Shown piece after piece: positions 63,841-64,000 of a DNA stretch of 64,000 nucleotides. The stretch lies in the NCBI GenBank assembly GCA_963832365.1, contig CAWHUL010000021.1, forward strand, positions 68,945 to 132,944, given 5' to 3'. The DNA comes from CAWBRT01 sp963832365 (GTDB lineage Bacteria; Acidobacteriota; Terriglobia; Terriglobales; Acidobacteriaceae). Below the pieces are notes generated by a model. It worked only from the letters and a program-made list of their open reading frames with translations, was not told the DNA's origin and made no database searches. Each line of letters begins with the position of its first letter. Positions within the stretch are counted from its first letter, which is position 1. The position numbers and the translations under genes were made by a program.

Positions 63841-64000
63841 GAGTTCGCATGATGGACGGGGAGTGGATCAGTTTCCGGAGCGCCCATGATCCAGGAGCAA
63901 TCGGGCGAGTGGGAATTCAACTGCCAAGGTTGCGTGCCATAAGCCGACTTCCCATTACTAATCCGTGCAGCCTAGTTTGGATGACTTCCGAGTGGCCGAC
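63841..64000. other. Window end, no supported gene
   Basis: The last 160 bases show no open frame with a recognisable domain on either strand. Confidence 0.5.

Overview
The window is about 60% G+C, has densely packed genes on both strands, and carries no tRNA, rRNA, CRISPR array or recognisable insertion sequence. Gene content and protein style point to a soil-type member of the Acidobacteriota: a TPR-bearing amidase next to a lytic transglycosylase, a secretin fused to a cohesin domain with two pseudopilins, repeat-built lipoproteins, a PaaK-ACT pair, a complete 2-oxoacid:ferredoxin oxidoreductase, and many TTG/GTG starts. This placement is an inference from recognised families, not from a database search.

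Layout. 1-2.3 kb: cell-wall amidase (cut by the window edge), lytic transglycosylase, rpsT and a small zinc-finger protein. 3.0-5.9 kb: phoH-ybeY-CBS/CorC operon (rRNA maturation and membrane functions). 6.1-8.1 kb: zinc-ribbon XRE regulator divergent from an HD hydrolase and an acetyltransferase, with two perfect palindromes between them. 8.3-13.7 kb: 3-hydroxyacyl-CoA dehydrogenase and a complete branched-chain amino-acid ABC transporter (binding protein, LivH, LivM, LivG, LivF). 13.9-19.9 kb: DUF1634-TauE exporter pair, a fused peptide-type double ATPase, a repeat lipoprotein and an unknown protein. 19.9-25.9 kb: glgC, small unknowns, a LOG-family hydrolase, a Tat-exported amidohydrolase, and phenylacetate-CoA ligase with its ACT-domain partner. 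26-31 kb: broken enol-lactonase, small unknown genes, tatA, korDABC. 31-43.3 kb: polyprenyl synthase, yajQ, tatD, metG, larC, argS, a QueG-like Fe-S protein, a MerR regulator, pepA, smpB. 43.5-47.1 kb: secretin-cohesin and two pseudopilins. 47.2-57.5 kb: hutU, a ferredoxin-NADP reductase-type flavoprotein, PrpF, a FemAB-like/nucleotidyltransferase pair, and a large secreted glycosidase-like protein. 57.6-63.8 kb: pyrF, pyrK-pyrD, a PilZ protein, a B12-binding radical SAM protein and a DUF2461 protein.

Common themes: amino-acid import (Liv) and 2-oxoacid, acyl-CoA and aryl-CoA metabolism (Kor, PaaK, HBD) sit in the same region and could form one catabolic programme. pyrF/pyrK/pyrD form a pyrimidine group.

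Two things stand out. (1) At least seven conserved genes (livG, pcaD, tatD, metG, larC, argS and the QueG-like gene) are broken by single-base frameshifts, mostly one extra base in a short C/G run. Because metG and argS are essential, this looks like sequence error rather than biology. (2) A family of short GC-rich palindromes (core CCCCACRTTAGCC ... GTGGGSCACC) is scattered through the intergenic spaces, once as three tandem copies. No dramatic new defence or mobile system is visible. The best leads for novelty are the palindrome family, the XRE-HD operator pair, the secretin-cohesin fusion, the NTase/FemAB-like pair next to the glycosidase-like protein, and a possible 21-residue peptide gene beside the radical SAM gene.
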